Assembly: GCA_044379485.1 (NCBI GenBank)
Contig: JBIPOE010000001.1
Location: 108,874-172,873 of the forward strand
Reading direction: 5' to 3'
Length of the DNA: 64,000 bases
DNA from: CAMDMI01 sp044379485
Lineage (GTDB): Bacteria; Bacteroidota; Bacteroidia; Cytophagales; Flexibacteraceae
Shown here: positions 37,451 through 46,575 of the stretch, piece after piece
How the letters are laid out: each line of letters begins with the position of its first letter
How positions within the stretch are numbered: the stretch's first letter is position 1
Made by a program: the position numbers and the translations under genes
Notes under the pieces: model-generated
Told to the model about the DNA's origin: nothing
The model's input: only the letters and a program-made list of their open reading frames with translations
The model's database searches: none

Positions 37451-37533
37451 CTTGTTGCACATTTTAAATTTTTTGAAAATAAGCAACACAGCTTGTTGCA
37501 CATTTTTATTTTTTTAGAAAAAAGCAACAAGGT
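37451..37533 (+). repeat. Doublet of GTTGCACA hairpins left of the defence block
   Basis: Two hairpins in tandem, each beginning TTGTTGCACATTTT, from about 37452 and from 37493. The second is identical over 40 nt to the copy at 35709. A very similar doublet is found at 49636-49716, so the doublets bracket the nuclease gene and the defence operon. The 37265-37672 gap holds nothing else recognisable beyond a short remnant of the hairpin family near 37600. Confidence 0.7.
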
Positions 37534-37672
37534 ATAAAGGCCTGCCTCCTCAGACCTGCGCAGCGGAGTAATGTTGGCAGAAAGAAAAAAATCCTGAGGC
37601 GCACACATTCCTCAGATATAGCATCCTCTTTACAAATCGAGCCTTATATTTGACCTTGTAAGCCAGCATATA

Positions 37673-38728
37673 ATGCGAACAATTCTTTTTCTGATTTCTC
37701 TTTCTCTTCTGTTTTCTGACAAGCTTTCGGCTCAGCATACAGAGGCTGTGCAAAAGGAAAAGAAAAATGGGTATTCAGAAAAAGGATGGGAAATTTTTGC
37801 GCACCAATCAAAACAACATTCTGAACCGGAAAGCTTTGAAATTCCAGCGCACAAAACTTCCGACCTTCTCATTAAGCATACCGGGCTTACACTTTTGTAC
37901 AACGAGTTGCACGAACAGGCCGCCTGGGTCGCATACGAACTGACTGCCGGAGAAACTAAAAAAGCGCATGAGCGGACAAACCATTTTATGGTGGATCCGA
38001 AAGTAAAAACCGGAACAGCAGATGATTTTGATTATAAAAGTTCTGGTTACGACCGTGGGCACCTGGCGCCCGCTTCTGATATGGGCTGGTCTGCCACCAC
38101 CATGGCCGAATCTTTTTATTACAGCAACATGAGCCCGCAAGTGCCGGCTTTTAACCGTGGCATCTGGAAAAAAGGCGAAGACCTGGTGCGCACATGGGCC
38201 ATTGAAAATGAAGCTTTGTATGTGGTGACCGGGCCAGTGCTTGGCAATGGACTTGAAACGATTGGCCCCAACAAAGTTTCCGTTCCGAAATTGTATTACA
38301 AAGTGATACTGGATTACCGGGAACCTGAACGTAAAGGCATTGCATTCCTGATGCCCAATGAAGGATCAAAAGAAGCACTTAGTTCATTTGCGGTGTCCAT
38401 TGACAGCATACAGAAAATTACGGGGATCAACTTTTTCCCTTTGTTGCCCGATGAGGAAGAAAAGGAACTGGAAAACAAAATTTGTTTGGAATGCTGGTCC
38501 TGGAAATCAAAAAACCATTCTTCAAACGGCAATAAACGAAGTAGTTCTGCAATTGCAGAGCCAGATTCCCCTCAGGGACAACTGCTTTTTATCATGCCAC
38601 ATAAAAGCGCAGAACACGATCACACCCTTGTCTCAGCCCAATGTGCCGGCATTACAAAAAAAGGGAACCAATGCAAGCGAAGAACCAAAAGTTCGAATGG
38701 GTTTTGCTGGCAGCATGGGGGAGATTGA
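37673..38728 (+). CDS. Secreted DNA/RNA non-specific endonuclease (NUC1) with C-terminal small zinc-like motif
   Basis: A 351-residue protein with a signal peptide (cleavage after KLSAQ). Its DNA/RNA non-specific endonuclease domain (about 65-270) has the catalytic DRGHLAPASDM motif and the metal-binding asparagine context NMSPQVPAFNRGIW. A linker leads to a C-terminal unit with C..C..C..H spacing (QCAGITKKGNQCKRRT ... CWQHGGD), seen in several secreted Bacteroidota nucleases. It degrades extracellular nucleic acids. It points towards the defence operon but is on the other strand. No immunity partner is seen. Confidence 0.9.
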   Translation: MRTILFLISLSLLFSDKLSAQHTEAVQKEKKNGYSEKGWEIFAHQSKQHSEPESFEIPAHKTSDLLIKHTGLTLLYNELHEQAAWVAYELTAGETKKAHERTNHFMVDPKVKTGTADDFDYKSSGYDRGHLAPASDMGWSATTMAESFYYSNMSPQVPAFNRGIWKKGEDLVRTWAIENEALYVVTGPVLGNGLETIGPNKVSVPKLYYKVILDYREPERKGIAFLMPNEGSKEALSSFAVSIDSIQKITGINFFPLLPDEEEKELENKICLECWSWKSKNHSSNGNKRSSSAIAEPDSPQGQLLFIMPHKSAEHDHTLVSAQCAGITKKGNQCKRRTKSSNGFCWQHGGD

Positions 38729-38743
38729 AAAGGTGTTTTATAC

Positions 38744-39046
38744 CTATCTAATAAGATTTAATTTCAAAAGCAATGCTCTTGCAGGTGAATGCTTCCTTGG
38801 AACAAACGGTCTGAAATTCTCTGTATGGAAATGATCAATTGTTTTATAGGCCAGATAGACATCCAAAAGCGAAAAAGATTCTGATTTCCCGGATTCGGCA
38901 TCCAGCCGGAGAAACTTCATGATGTCTCCTTCGATTGAAAGTACCTTATAGCGTTTCTCATTTGGACTTATAAATTCTTTGATGGCACTGGCTTTTTCCA
39001 GAAATTCCTTTTCTGAAATGAGGGGGAGTTTTTTAATGTATGACAT
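38744..39046 (-). CDS. Small conserved-looking protein ending the defence operon (unknown function)
   Basis: A 100-residue protein starting MSYIKKLPLISEKEFLEKAS, 4 nt after the AIPR stop on the same strand; an ATG 11 codons earlier overlaps AIPR and is not chosen. It is mixed alpha/beta with IEGDIMKFLRLDAESGKSESFSLLDVYLAYKTIDHF, and has no signal peptide, membrane helix or known motif. Tight spacing makes it part of the operon, hence a candidate accessory or inhibitor subunit. No family is recognised. Confidence 0.55.
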   Translation of the reverse strand: MSYIKKLPLISEKEFLEKASAIKEFISPNEKRYKVLSIEGDIMKFLRLDAESGKSESFSLLDVYLAYKTIDHFHTENFRPFVPRKHSPARALLLKLNLIR

Positions 39047-39050
39047 TATT

Positions 39051-41363
39051 TTATTGTGTGAATCCGTTTCGTTTTGCAACCTGATAATACCAGCTGGCTT
39101 TCATTTGATTTCGATTATCTAATGGTAGATTTCCATTTGCCAGGTCCGCCATGAAACGGTATTCATGATCTTTAAAATGACGAGCTTTCCGGTCCCATGA
39201 AACGATGGCCTGAATCGTTTCCAAACTTAACTCTGGTGTAGTTGACTTATTCTGAACAGCTTCTGGTTCAATGAATTCCTCAAGGATTTCGGGGAATTTG
39301 GTTGCGGTTAACTCTAGAATACTCAAGGCGACTTCCTTTTCCGAATCTGACATCCCTTTTCCGCCATTTCGAACACGGGATGGCATGTTAAAGGCGATAT
39401 CCTGCTGCCTTAGGGTGAGATTTCCTGTTGCCCGCCCCCAGTTTTCCAGATGCTTCCACAAGGCAGGGGAGATGGACAACAAGTAATTAATATCCTGTTC
39501 GTTCTGGATTCTAGTAACCTCGTCTTGTGAAATTTTTACCCGGGAAGAATCTGTTTTGCCATTACCGAGATCATATTTAATCTCAGAATTATCAAAGTCA
39601 ATATCGCTGTTTTTCAGCAGTGTCCAGCATTCTTCTTTTTTGGCAAATTCTCCGTATAAAGAGCCTGTTGCATTTTCTTTAATGAAATCCTCAACTTCAA
39701 CCATCATGTCATAAAGACAATCTTTAAGTTCATTCGAAATGCTTTGGGCCTTCCATATTTTGTATAGGTCCAGTTTGTTTCCGGTAAGATAGTTGAAATA
39801 TGAAATGGTGTAAGGCACTGTAACATACCGCATATCACCTATGGCATTTGGCTTGACTCCATAAGTTTTCTCGGCAGATTTATAGAGGATCATTTTCGCA
39901 ACAGCATCTTCAAAGAAGATGTTATCCACCTTTTTCGGCAAACCCGAACTAATAAACTGAGCATAGTTTTTCTGATTTCCGCGGACAACGATATGTGGCC
40001 CTGTAACAAGCTTTTTTCCTTCAGTTACTTCAGAAAATGCATTCAGGTATTTTGCCAGTTCTTCCTTTGTAAAATATTGACTTTTCGGATTTTTCAGGTC
40101 AAATGCAGCTTGTTTTGATTTGGTGAATCCTTCCTTGTTGCGTGCATTTTTATACTGACCACGAGCCCTTTCATAGAACCAACGGGTTTGCTGATTTCTT
40201 CCTTCTAAAGGTGCCGCCCAGATTGTACGGGATAACTTCTCCATTTCAATGTGAAATGGCTGATTCGAACTCAGGTCGGATATTGAAACCTTATTTTGGG
40301 TATTGGCATATTCGGCAATCCGGCTTACTATTTCGCTGAACTGATCTTTCACCTTCACTACAGAAAGCTTAACCTGAACAAAGATTTTTGTGACATCGGC
40401 TTTGTCTTTTTTCCAGGTATGGAAGATGGAAGCCGTGGTCTGGCCACCATTCACAATTTGAAGGTCGTGGACTTTTTTGATGTGTTTTCCGTCCTCACTT
40501 AGTTCAATTGAATCAGCAGTGGCGGCAATTCCATTGTTGAAGGCAAGGAACATCTGAGGTTCCTTTAAAATCGTATTCCGGATTCCTTTATTGATTTTAC
40601 CTGTAAACTGAAGGAACGACCGAACGTTTTGTTCCAGCAAACGGGCACCATATCGCTCATAAATATTCGCAAGAGCATCGCCAGGGAAAATGGCCAAGTA
40701 GGATCCGTATAAACTGTTTTCAGAAGGTGCAGCGATACATGGGATCTGGAAACCGTCCTCCTGAAAGTTAATCTCAATCGGAATGTGTGATTTTTCAGAT
40801 ATGTTATACAGATAGTTAAGGTCGATTACCCTGTAATACACCGGATAGCCAGAGATTTCCTGTTTTAAGCTTATTTCACTATTGAATATTCCGTCTGTGA
40901 GTATGAAGGCATTGATTCTGGCCAGTCCTTGCCGTACTTCTTCAGATGTCCCCAGCGTATTTGCAAGATCAAATATCTCGGAAGACTCTTCGATTTCCTT
41001 CAGATAATCCCCGTAAATGGCTGTTTTGAAAAAGGAGGAAATTCTGTTTTTGGCTTTTTCGGTTGGATCTTTAGTAACGGAAGAAACGGATTCGGTTCCA
41101 TTGTAAACGGTAATGAATAGATCCAGTGTTTCCAGATTTTCCGAAAGAGAATAGGCATTGATTTTATGCTGAATCCCTTTTTTGGAGACCCGCTCGTCAT
41201 AAGCTAATCGAACATTTTCTGTCTCTCCGGATTCCGCAAGCAGCCCTACTGCATACTCAGTAAATATCTGTTCCTGCGATGAACCTTCCTCATTTCCGAG
41301 TTGGTCAGCTGATATTTCATTCTGCAGGGTGCGATAAAATTTCTGCAATTCAAGTCCTTCCAT
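39051..41363 (-). CDS. AIPR (abortive infection phage resistance) family protein
   Basis: A 770-residue protein whose middle carries the AIPR-like pattern: QNVRSFLQFTGKINKGIRNTILKEPQMFLAFNNGIAATAD, then DLQIVNGGQTTASIFHTW. AIPR proteins are linked to phage-exclusion and R-M contexts, and their biochemistry is not well established. The start overlaps the DUF4420 gene by 14 nt, suggesting coupled translation and a common complex. The N-terminal region (1-230) is helical and shows no known domain. Confidence 0.85.
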   Translation of the reverse strand: MEGLELQKFYRTLQNEISADQLGNEEGSSQEQIFTEYAVGLLAESGETENVRLAYDERVSKKGIQHKINAYSLSENLETLDLFITVYNGTESVSSVTKDPTEKAKNRISSFFKTAIYGDYLKEIEESSEIFDLANTLGTSEEVRQGLARINAFILTDGIFNSEISLKQEISGYPVYYRVIDLNYLYNISEKSHIPIEINFQEDGFQIPCIAAPSENSLYGSYLAIFPGDALANIYERYGARLLEQNVRSFLQFTGKINKGIRNTILKEPQMFLAFNNGIAATADSIELSEDGKHIKKVHDLQIVNGGQTTASIFHTWKKDKADVTKIFVQVKLSVVKVKDQFSEIVSRIAEYANTQNKVSISDLSSNQPFHIEMEKLSRTIWAAPLEGRNQQTRWFYERARGQYKNARNKEGFTKSKQAAFDLKNPKSQYFTKEELAKYLNAFSEVTEGKKLVTGPHIVVRGNQKNYAQFISSGLPKKVDNIFFEDAVAKMILYKSAEKTYGVKPNAIGDMRYVTVPYTISYFNYLTGNKLDLYKIWKAQSISNELKDCLYDMMVEVEDFIKENATGSLYGEFAKKEECWTLLKNSDIDFDNSEIKYDLGNGKTDSSRVKISQDEVTRIQNEQDINYLLSISPALWKHLENWGRATGNLTLRQQDIAFNMPSRVRNGGKGMSDSEKEVALSILELTATKFPEILEEFIEPEAVQNKSTTPELSLETIQAIVSWDRKARHFKDHEYRFMADLANGNLPLDNRNQMKASWYYQVAKRNGFTQ

Positions 41364-42360
41364 TTTTCTGATTTATGGTTTGAAAAAGTTCATTCTGTGT
41401 AACCTGATAGGATACGCAATCGGCGATTACAATGGAGTATTTTACATCGCCGACGCCTCTCCTAAGTTCAGCCTCTTCAATTCGGGGAAACTGATCTTTG
41501 ACGTGATACACATCACAGGCTCTGATTTTATATCCTTTTTTGTCGTATAAATGCCGGTGCTGATCAAAATAGCCAACCTGTAATAGTCGCATTTTAAAAT
41601 CAGACAGGGATGCATCTTTCTCCAAAAGCAAACTTTCTACCTGGTCTACGATTTCGTTTAGGGTTTCACCGGAAAACAATTGTTCTTCCAGCGATAGATG
41701 ATAGAGAAAAACATAGTTCAGGTTGGAGGTATCCAGTTGACGTTCACTGGAAATCTGCACCTTTTGATGATTGTTGCCATGGGTCGTTTTTACTTCGAGA
41801 GCCCATTCACCGATTTGAAAATCCCGGATGTTTCCGGCCGGACCCTGCCATGAAAGAAGGGAAATATTAGCATCTCCTTCGTTTTCAATCCAGGCCCTGA
41901 GAAAATACAGTTCTCCGAATAAGCCTCTTTGCTGGTCTGGTGTCAGACCCTGTCCTGATGCTGATTCAAACAAGGATTTCCATTTGTCGAGTCGTTGAAT
42001 CAGAATTCTAAGGACCTCGTCTACCGATTCCATCTCAGCAACCCTTGAAATAAGATCTTCACACAAAACTGAAAAGACTTCTGTATGCTGCTGATTGACC
42101 AGCTGCACAAGAAAGAGAACCTTATTGGCATCGAAAGGGTCTGGTACATTTTCTATTTTCAGATCCCGGAGGTTTGCAAAAGAGGCAGTTTTGGGTGCTT
42201 TTGCTACTTCAATTTTCAGTCCGAAACCCTTGGTTTTCTCTGGTAGTCGGACGGAGCAAAAAATATCTGGAATGATACTTCCTGAATACCGCCGAAACAC
42301 CAGCCCGTTTGCTTGACCGGAAGTTGTTTCAATTTCTTTCCAAACCTGATTAATCCTCAT
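41350..42360 (-). CDS. PD-(D/E)XK family nuclease (DUF4420)
   Basis: About 336 residues from MRINQVWKEIETTSGQ, which overlaps the Z1 stop by 11 nt; the alternative ATG ten codons earlier overlaps more. It has the DUF4420 core: GLFGELYFLRAW, then QIGEWALEVKTTHGNN, where the E-x-K pair of a restriction-endonuclease fold is visible. It is the probable DNA-cleaving subunit of the island. Neighbours are the Z1 helicase upstream and AIPR downstream. The cleavage target is unknown. Confidence 0.87.
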   Translation of the reverse strand: MRINQVWKEIETTSGQANGLVFRRYSGSIIPDIFCSVRLPEKTKGFGLKIEVAKAPKTASFANLRDLKIENVPDPFDANKVLFLVQLVNQQHTEVFSVLCEDLISRVAEMESVDEVLRILIQRLDKWKSLFESASGQGLTPDQQRGLFGELYFLRAWIENEGDANISLLSWQGPAGNIRDFQIGEWALEVKTTHGNNHQKVQISSERQLDTSNLNYVFLYHLSLEEQLFSGETLNEIVDQVESLLLEKDASLSDFKMRLLQVGYFDQHRHLYDKKGYKIRACDVYHVKDQFPRIEEAELRRGVGDVKYSIVIADCVSYQVTQNELFQTINQKNGRT

Positions 42361-45106
42361 TGTCGTAATCATCTGGGAGGGTGTCGTCATAATTGAAGCG
42401 ATCTAACAAATGAGAGTTGACGGCATACTGAACATCAGCCTGGTAATCGCTTGCTGGAAAACTGATGGCGTAGCCAACAATTGGTTCGGATCCCTTTGGC
42501 AAACCAGCGCCTTCTGCATCAAGAAGATATATTAGCATCAAAGGCGTTTTTTTGTCCCGAATGTCTTTTCGGACGATGTCACCACTCGGATAGGAGGGAG
42601 TGCCTTTTTTGCCACTGTTCTCCCATGAGCGACGTGTTATTTGCATAGCAAGATCAAGCTCTTCGCTAGTTAAATCCAGAAATTCATGTCTTGGGCTGAT
42701 CAAATGGGATTTCTTTAGGTAGTACACGTCTGAATTTGATGCGACATCATCTCTCATCCGTAAAAACTGTCCTATTTTAACTTCCTCGTTTTTCAATGAA
42801 ATCACGGATTCTGTCTCTGCTTTGCGTTTCGACATCAATGCTATGTTCCAGTTCGTCAGTTCACCATTCCGGGTCTGAAGATCAATAAACTGAACCAGAT
42901 TTGCCGGGTCAGCAGCCTTTAGATTTTCCGATAGACGGAATCCATTCAGGAATACTTTAATATCAGAGGAACTTACGTTTCTCCACATATAGTTCTTGCC
43001 AGGCCTTTCAAATAGCTCTGGTAAATTCTTTATAAGGTTTTTTGCAGCCGCAAGGTTGCTTTGTATGACTTCTGCTTTTGTCTGAAATTCATACGATTCA
43101 ACCAGCCTTCCAACCCATGAAATCCGGACTGGAACGGCATTACGAATTTTATTTGATGCAGAGATTTGCAGAACTCCTGGGTGGGTTCGCACTTTTAATG
43201 CAAACTTTTCAGGGGTGGAACCCGCTATATCAGCCATATAATCAAATTCACCTCTCAATTCTTCGGAAGCCTTGGTGATATGGCAAAACCATTCATTGAG
43301 TTCCCGACTGGTAAACAATCTGCACAAATCGGAATATCCATGCCTATATCCAAACCAACGTCCCATTTGCATAAGCGTATCGTACATTCGCGATGCCCTC
43401 AAGTAATAGCTCACAGATAAGCCTTCCAATGTAAGGCCCCTGGATAGCTTATCACCTCCAACTGCAATGATGGAAAGCCCGTCTTTATGGTCGAAATAGT
43501 TCAGAGCATCGCCAGACCCTCCGTTGATTTCTCGGACTTCAATTTTGGTGACAGCAGGGAATAACTCCCTTTTTACATCCTCCCATTTATGTTCTGCAAT
43601 GCCAGGATCCTGTTTAAAAAAGGAAGAATTCATGATCTGCCGTGTGGTGTTCACAAACGACTTTTCACCAGGTAAATCTTCCTCGAATAGTGTTTTTAGT
43701 TCCTGTAATACTTTCGGATCATTCAATTCAATCGCCTCTTGATATGCCTTAAATGTATTGGCAACCAGCGTTGAAACTTGCTTCTGCCAGTTAATGTAAC
43801 GGGAAACGTGAATGAGCATGGAATTGTGGACATCTTTCTGGCCCCTGACTCTGCGGATGGCGCAGGTCAGAATAAAACTTCGGATGGCTCTTTTCAGACT
43901 CTCCGGCAATTGGGTTGGTAACGAATCGTCCTTTTTATGGCCGTTTGGAACGAAGTCAGCATAATCATCAATTCTCCTTACAATGGGTAGAACAAAATCT
44001 CTGTCCTCATCATCTTCAAGAGGTTCAAATCCAAAAACTTTGTTTGGTCCTATGTAATTGCTGGGAGCCGGGATGTTGATGATGAAATCACGGGGGAATA
44101 AATCGTCTTCCTTGATATCGATAAAAATATTAGCAAATGGGGTTGCTGTATAGCCAACATAGCCGCTTTTAGCAAAAAGACTTAAGATGTCCCGGATATG
44201 TCGGTTTATGGTGGTACTAGTTGTTGGGCTGGTATTGATAGATGCATTGTCTGCTTCGTCGTCAATCAATAAAAGTGCCTTATCCCTTATTTCTCTACTT
44301 CCATCAGGTAGAATAATCGCCTTAGATGCCAGCCATTGACTCAAATTCCGAAGTACACTTGCATTCTTTTTTACAACAGCTACTATTGGTTCTTCCGTCT
44401 GAAAATTTATTGCGGTGTTGGCTGCACGGTTATTAAAGTCTCCTTTGTCTTCACTGGTTGTCATGGAATGCGCAATGGTGCCGGGAATTGGTTTGCCAAC
44501 CCCTATCCATTGATTCTGGTTGTTAAAAGCTCTTCCATGTTGGGTGTCAAATCCAAGAACACTTTCATCTATCCTCAACTGTGTCTGGCTACGAAGATTA
44601 TTGTGAATCCCGGCAAGGACGATTATGAGTTTGTACCCTGAATCAGCTGCCTTACAAATCAATCCGGAGTAGTTAGCGGTTTTTCCAGATTGGACCTGAC
44701 CTACAACTAGGCCTCTTTTATCCATTTTAACTTTTGGCTCAGGATCAAAAAGACCGTCCAATATTTTATCAGTAAGGTGGTCTAGTTTTGTTAATACTGT
44801 ATCAGGAAATCCTTTCTCACGGTCCAGGTAATCCCGATATCTTTTCCAGAAATTCCATTTGAGTCCATTCGCTCTTTTATTGGCAACCCACGGTTCTGGT
44901 TTTCGAACAATTTGTCTGAAATCATCCTGATAAATATTGACAACCGCCTGAACTTCATTAATTAATCGGGTTCTGTCCAGGTCCGAAAAATCAGGCATTA
45001 AAAGGAACATGTCAACTTTAGCCTTTATTTCATCTGCTTTGGCATCATTTCCAGGCAACATTTTCCGGATAATGTGGACTGCTGTTTCAATTTTATTTTG
45101 ATTCAT
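42350..45106 (-). CDS. Z1 domain superfamily II helicase-like protein
   Basis: A 918-residue protein with an N-terminal region, then an SF2 helicase core. Walker A is GQVQSGKT at 136-143 and Walker B is LIDDEADN, DDEAD at 282-286. GYTATPFANI serves as motif III and QMGRWFGYRHGY as motif VI (about 600). The Z1 domain lies between the helicase lobes (about 400-630). Z1 proteins occur with GHKL ATPases and DUF4420 nucleases in R-M islands. It follows the GHKL ATPase gene by 2 nt. The role is inferred as an ATP-driven DNA translocase. Confidence 0.9.
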   Translation of the reverse strand: MNQNKIETAVHIIRKMLPGNDAKADEIKAKVDMFLLMPDFSDLDRTRLINEVQAVVNIYQDDFRQIVRKPEPWVANKRANGLKWNFWKRYRDYLDREKGFPDTVLTKLDHLTDKILDGLFDPEPKVKMDKRGLVVGQVQSGKTANYSGLICKAADSGYKLIIVLAGIHNNLRSQTQLRIDESVLGFDTQHGRAFNNQNQWIGVGKPIPGTIAHSMTTSEDKGDFNNRAANTAINFQTEEPIVAVVKKNASVLRNLSQWLASKAIILPDGSREIRDKALLLIDDEADNASINTSPTTSTTINRHIRDILSLFAKSGYVGYTATPFANIFIDIKEDDLFPRDFIINIPAPSNYIGPNKVFGFEPLEDDEDRDFVLPIVRRIDDYADFVPNGHKKDDSLPTQLPESLKRAIRSFILTCAIRRVRGQKDVHNSMLIHVSRYINWQKQVSTLVANTFKAYQEAIELNDPKVLQELKTLFEEDLPGEKSFVNTTRQIMNSSFFKQDPGIAEHKWEDVKRELFPAVTKIEVREINGGSGDALNYFDHKDGLSIIAVGGDKLSRGLTLEGLSVSYYLRASRMYDTLMQMGRWFGYRHGYSDLCRLFTSRELNEWFCHITKASEELRGEFDYMADIAGSTPEKFALKVRTHPGVLQISASNKIRNAVPVRISWVGRLVESYEFQTKAEVIQSNLAAAKNLIKNLPELFERPGKNYMWRNVSSSDIKVFLNGFRLSENLKAADPANLVQFIDLQTRNGELTNWNIALMSKRKAETESVISLKNEEVKIGQFLRMRDDVASNSDVYYLKKSHLISPRHEFLDLTSEELDLAMQITRRSWENSGKKGTPSYPSGDIVRKDIRDKKTPLMLIYLLDAEGAGLPKGSEPIVGYAISFPASDYQADVQYAVNSHLLDRFNYDDTLPDDYDNED

Positions 45107-45108
45107 TA

Positions 45109-46575
45109 TTAAATATCCAATAGGTGAGGGAACTGGTTGAAAGGTTCCATGCTTAATATTTGAGATTTTGCTTCATCAGAGCTGACTCCTTTGGAAAGCA
45201 TGCTTTCCAGCATTTGAAGCATTACCATTTTGATTGGTCCGGTATCGGCACCCTCAAATGCGGCACCATGTTTTTCGGGCTCTTCGCTTTCTTTGATGGT
45301 GATAAATGGAACTGGTACAGTTTCTTCAATAAACCGGAACAACTGTTCAGACTGTGTGGGGTTTCCCATCTGGCTTAGCATTTCCATCACAAATGGGTGA
45401 TCCCGGTTTATTGCATAAAATCGTTTCCCGTGCCGAACCTTTTCCTGCCAGATAGGATGGAATTTTTCAGACCTGAATTTTTGTTGCAGTACCTTTCCCT
45501 TGTGGCGGTACACTTCAACCGCTCTTGCCCTTACGTTAGAGGCATAAGCCTTAAGTTTGTCCTGAAGGTTTAATGGAGGTCGTGCAATCGATTTCTTGAT
45601 ATCTATCTGCCACTCTTCATCCAGATCATTCGGGAGGTCAATCTGAATCCGAGCTAGTTTATAGTGTTCTTCTTTTTTAAACATTCTAAACCAGTCACCA
45701 GCAACCAGAAGCCGCTCGTTCCGATAGATATAAAAACCCTGGTGGGCATTCCAGCCAAATGGTCCGCTAGCGGCATTGAAATCTCTGTCAGATTCAAATT
45801 TGGACTTATGAGGCAGAATAAATCCTTTGACCTTTACTCTTGAATTCAGAAGAGGTTCAACCGGCATTTTCTGGGTGGCCGGGTTGCTCTCTAAAAAGGG
45901 ATCCCAGGCTTCCAGTGGTCGTTCCTGAAAATAAATATGGATTTTACCTGAGCCAATAAACCGATGGAACACGATTTCCAGATGACTCTTAACTTTTTTA
46001 AGCTCAGCCAGAAATTTTGAACGGGCTGCTTCATCTTCTTCCGTCACATTTTTAACCAGTCTGTCCAGTTCATTCCAGACAACCACGGTCCCGGATGTTT
46101 GGGTTGTCAGCCAATCAAGCTGGGGCTGATCGGGTTGCATTTTGATAAGGTTCCATTCCCCGGAATCCCGAACATAATCCAGATTCCATGTCCAGTAATC
46201 CGGTTGGGTTTCTTTTGTTTTTGTAAGGACCGTCAACCTGCGGCACTGTGAAAAGGAAGCTGTTTTCAGGCCCAGACCAAAGCGTCCCAGATCTTTGGCA
46301 TGCCTTGATTCGGTTGGATTTTTACTGCCGGGCCTCATTGCCTGAACCAGTTGTTCACTGTTCATTCCTGAGCCATCGTCCCGAATAGAAAGCCATGTTT
46401 CCGAGCCCTTCCACTCAAAATCTACCCAGATATTTTTGGCTCCAGCCGAAATGGAATTATCCAGAATATCCGCTACTGCTGCTTCCATGCTGTAACCTAT
46501 TGCACGGAAGGTTTCAATCATGGAGGAGGGATCTGGTTCAGCACTCTGAACTACATAATTAGGGTACTTAGTCAC
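45109..46575 (-). CDS. MORC/MutL-like GHKL ATPase
   Basis: A 488-residue protein with a GHKL ATPase domain (about 20-220): N-box AVADILDNSISAGA (D36, D39, N40), G1 RDDGSGM (65-71) and G2 LGRFGLGLKTAS (96-107). The N-box has aspartate where MutL and gyrase have the catalytic glutamate. An S5-like part and a C-terminal region end the protein. Prokaryotic MORC/paraMORC proteins of this type were predicted to manipulate DNA with R-M helicases. The gene overlaps the methyltransferase by 8 nt. Confidence 0.87.
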   Translation of the reverse strand: MTKYPNYVVQSAEPDPSSMIETFRAIGYSMEAAVADILDNSISAGAKNIWVDFEWKGSETWLSIRDDGSGMNSEQLVQAMRPGSKNPTESRHAKDLGRFGLGLKTASFSQCRRLTVLTKTKETQPDYWTWNLDYVRDSGEWNLIKMQPDQPQLDWLTTQTSGTVVVWNELDRLVKNVTEEDEAARSKFLAELKKVKSHLEIVFHRFIGSGKIHIYFQERPLEAWDPFLESNPATQKMPVEPLLNSRVKVKGFILPHKSKFESDRDFNAASGPFGWNAHQGFYIYRNERLLVAGDWFRMFKKEEHYKLARIQIDLPNDLDEEWQIDIKKSIARPPLNLQDKLKAYASNVRARAVEVYRHKGKVLQQKFRSEKFHPIWQEKVRHGKRFYAINRDHPFVMEMLSQMGNPTQSEQLFRFIEETVPVPFITIKESEEPEKHGAAFEGADTGPIKMVMLQMLESMLSKGVSSDEAKSQILSMEPFNQFPHLLDI

